Source: Sphingomonadaceae bacterium | GTDB lineage: Bacteria; Pseudomonadota; Alphaproteobacteria; Sphingomonadales; Sphingomonadaceae | Assembly (NCBI GenBank): GCA_947442095.1 | Contig: CANEVG010000160.1 | Location: forward strand, 1 to 7,815 | DNA length: 7,815 bases | Direction: 5' to 3' | Shown: one piece after another, positions 6,648 to 7,815 of the stretch | Layout of the letters: every line of letters starts with the position of its first letter | Numbering within the stretch: position 1 is the stretch's first letter | Program-made: the position numbers and the translations under genes | Notes under the pieces: generated by a model | The model's database searches: none | What the model saw: only the letters and a program-made list of their open reading frames with translations | Told to the model about the DNA's origin: nothing

Positions 6648-7808
6648 ATGGTCGATGTGGGGGCAATTTTGGGGGGCAGGGCCTTTCCTGGCTTAGTGGC
6701 GGCTGCAACGGTGGCTGTGACAACGCTCCTGCTCTCTGGCCCCGCCAGCGGGCAAGGCGCGGGTCAAGTGGCGTCTGCGGGTCCCGGGATAGGCCTGACA
6801 TCCGGGCCAGCATCCACCGGTGTAGGCTCGCAGTTCGAGATGGTGTTCTGGCAATCGATCGACAGCGGCAACGATCCGGCGCTTTATGAGGCCTATCTCG
6901 GGCGATATCCCGACGGTACCTTTGCCTCGGTCGCGCGGGTCAAGATCGCCAAACTCAGGCAGTTGAGCGGCGGAGCAGCTGCGCCAGTACTCGCGCCTCA
7001 GTCGCCGCCTGCGGCCCTGGTGGCTGTTCCGGTTCCGCCGCCAGCTGCCGCGCCAGCGCCTCCCGCGATGCCCGAGCGCAATGTTCCAACAGCGCTGGCG
7101 GTTCGACCCGCCGCAAGTCCGGCGCCCGTTCCGGCATCCGTCTCGGCACCCGTGGCAGCACCAGCGCGAGCAGTGCCGGCTCCTGCGCCCGGAGCCGCGC
7201 TTGCTGTCGTAGCCCCCAGCCGGGTCGAGGCGGCTGCCAACGATTCCGTGACAGACAGCGCGGCTCTGCGGCGTCTGCTCGGCGTGCTGGGGGACAGCCA
7301 GCGCGTGCCGGATGCCGCGCCGCTGGCCCTTTCGCCAGCATTGCCGCCATCTGCTCCGGCGAGCGCCCCCGTGAGCCCTGCGCTTCCCGCGCTGGCAGCG
7401 AACGGAGCCGTGCCTGCCAGTGATGCGAAACCTATCGCGGTTGGTGCTCTTCCAGCAAGTTTTGTCCTGCCGTCAAAGCCGGCGCTGGAGGCGGTGCCGG
7501 GCCTGGCCCTGCCACCCAGTTTCTGTTCGGCCGAAGCGCGCAACCAGTTTCACGACACGGCTTACATTCCCGCAGTCGCAGCCGCTAAGCGTAACAACGA
7601 TGCAGCCATCAGCTATCTACATCAATTGCAAGATGTCTATGATCGCAACCAGCTCACCGGCGACATCAATCCGATGAATGCCGTTGCGGCTGAAGCGCGT
7701 GCATGGGGCCCGGCGGCCGCAGCAGCCTTTTCTGCGCAATCTGCACTCGTCGGTGCCTTCGGCGCGCTGATGGCTGTGCCGATCACGCCCTGCGAAGCAC
7801 CAAATTGA
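6648..7808 (+). CDS. Secreted protein, FWQS/AYLxRYPxGTF block plus two-cysteine C-terminal domain (paralogue 2)
   Basis: A 386-aa paralogue of the preceding gene, function unknown. Signal peptide: the only basic n-region residue is Arg11, followed by hydrophobic LVAAATVAVTTLLL and probable cleavage near ASG-QG (about 34). Residues 63-103 repeat the block as FEMVFWQSID..NDPALYEAYLGRYPDGTF..VARVKIAKL; 28 of 45 positions match the first protein by hand count. The Pro/Ala/Val linker (about 105-285) is some 55 residues longer. The C-terminal domain (290-382) begins SFCSAEARNQFH and ends at Cys382; about 55 of 95 positions match. Both cysteines, Cys293 and Cys382, are kept. ATG 6648 is the first ATG in frame; an in-frame TGA at 6591 bounds the ORF. 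The Shine-Dalgarno is weak. A better-placed ATG at 6617 (after CAGGG) is in another frame and would join this one if the G6 tract at 6671-6676 had five G's. The gene stops seven bases before the window ends. Confidence 0.8.
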   Translation: MVDVGAILGGRAFPGLVAAATVAVTTLLLSGPASGQGAGQVASAGPGIGLTSGPASTGVGSQFEMVFWQSIDSGNDPALYEAYLGRYPDGTFASVARVKIAKLRQLSGGAAAPVLAPQSPPAALVAVPVPPPAAAPAPPAMPERNVPTALAVRPAASPAPVPASVSAPVAAPARAVPAPAPGAALAVVAPSRVEAAANDSVTDSAALRRLLGVLGDSQRVPDAAPLALSPALPPSAPASAPVSPALPALAANGAVPASDAKPIAVGALPASFVLPSKPALEAVPGLALPPSFCSAEARNQFHDTAYIPAVAAAKRNNDAAISYLHQLQDVYDRNQLTGDINPMNAVAAEARAWGPAAAAAFSAQSALVGAFGALMAVPITPCEAPN

Positions 7809-7815
7809 TCGGGCA

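Noticed and set aside
6601..7815. Shared ATCGGGCA at 6603-6610 and 7808-7815 as a repeat bounding the second paralogue
   Set aside because: Only eight bases, with differing flanks. Chance is likely and the window ends there.

Overview
This window is high-GC bacterial DNA that looks like chromosome of an alphaproteobacterium, most likely of the order Sphingomonadales. The evidence is a TonB-dependent receptor of a type I associate with sphingomonads, with an LLNGLRIA / LPEEVALRYGF plug and a Gly/Ala-rich stretch before the last barrel strands. The UvrC also has an N-terminal extension before its GIY-YIG domain, and Pro/Ala-rich secreted proteins follow. No insertion sequence, CRISPR array, tRNA, rRNA or phage gene was seen.

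Layout. (1) Positions 1-2466 (+) hold the 3' portion of a TonB-dependent outer-membrane receptor, open at the left edge. (2) Positions 2467-2620 are a short convergent gap with a perfect 7-bp hairpin. (3) Positions 2621-3052 (-) encode a single-domain PilZ protein, a probable c-di-GMP sensor. (4) Positions 3053-3437 are a 385-bp protein-free gap between the divergent PilZ and uvrC genes. Most of it (about 3118-3331) can fold into a long rod-shaped RNA with a near-perfect 26-position closing stem, a central bulge carrying its own hairpin, and an apical stem. It resembles 6S RNA in topology but is unassigned. A second hairpin lies between it and uvrC. (5) Positions 3438-5390 (+) encode a complete UvrC excinuclease subunit. 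(6) Positions 5391-5556 carry a terminator-like hairpin and a plausible promoter. (7) Positions 5557-6534 and 6648-7808 (+) are tandem paralogues. Both are secreted proteins with an N-terminal FWQS...DP...AYL.RYP.GTF block, a Pro/Ala-rich linker and a conserved helical C-terminal domain bracketed by two cysteines. Their function is unknown.

The genes do not form one pathway: nutrient uptake (receptor), second-messenger signalling (PilZ), DNA repair (UvrC) and two envelope proteins of unknown role are adjacent. The parts that merit a second look are the structured RNA between PilZ and uvrC, and the duplicated secreted-protein pair. The second paralogue has an ambiguous start next to a G6 tract.
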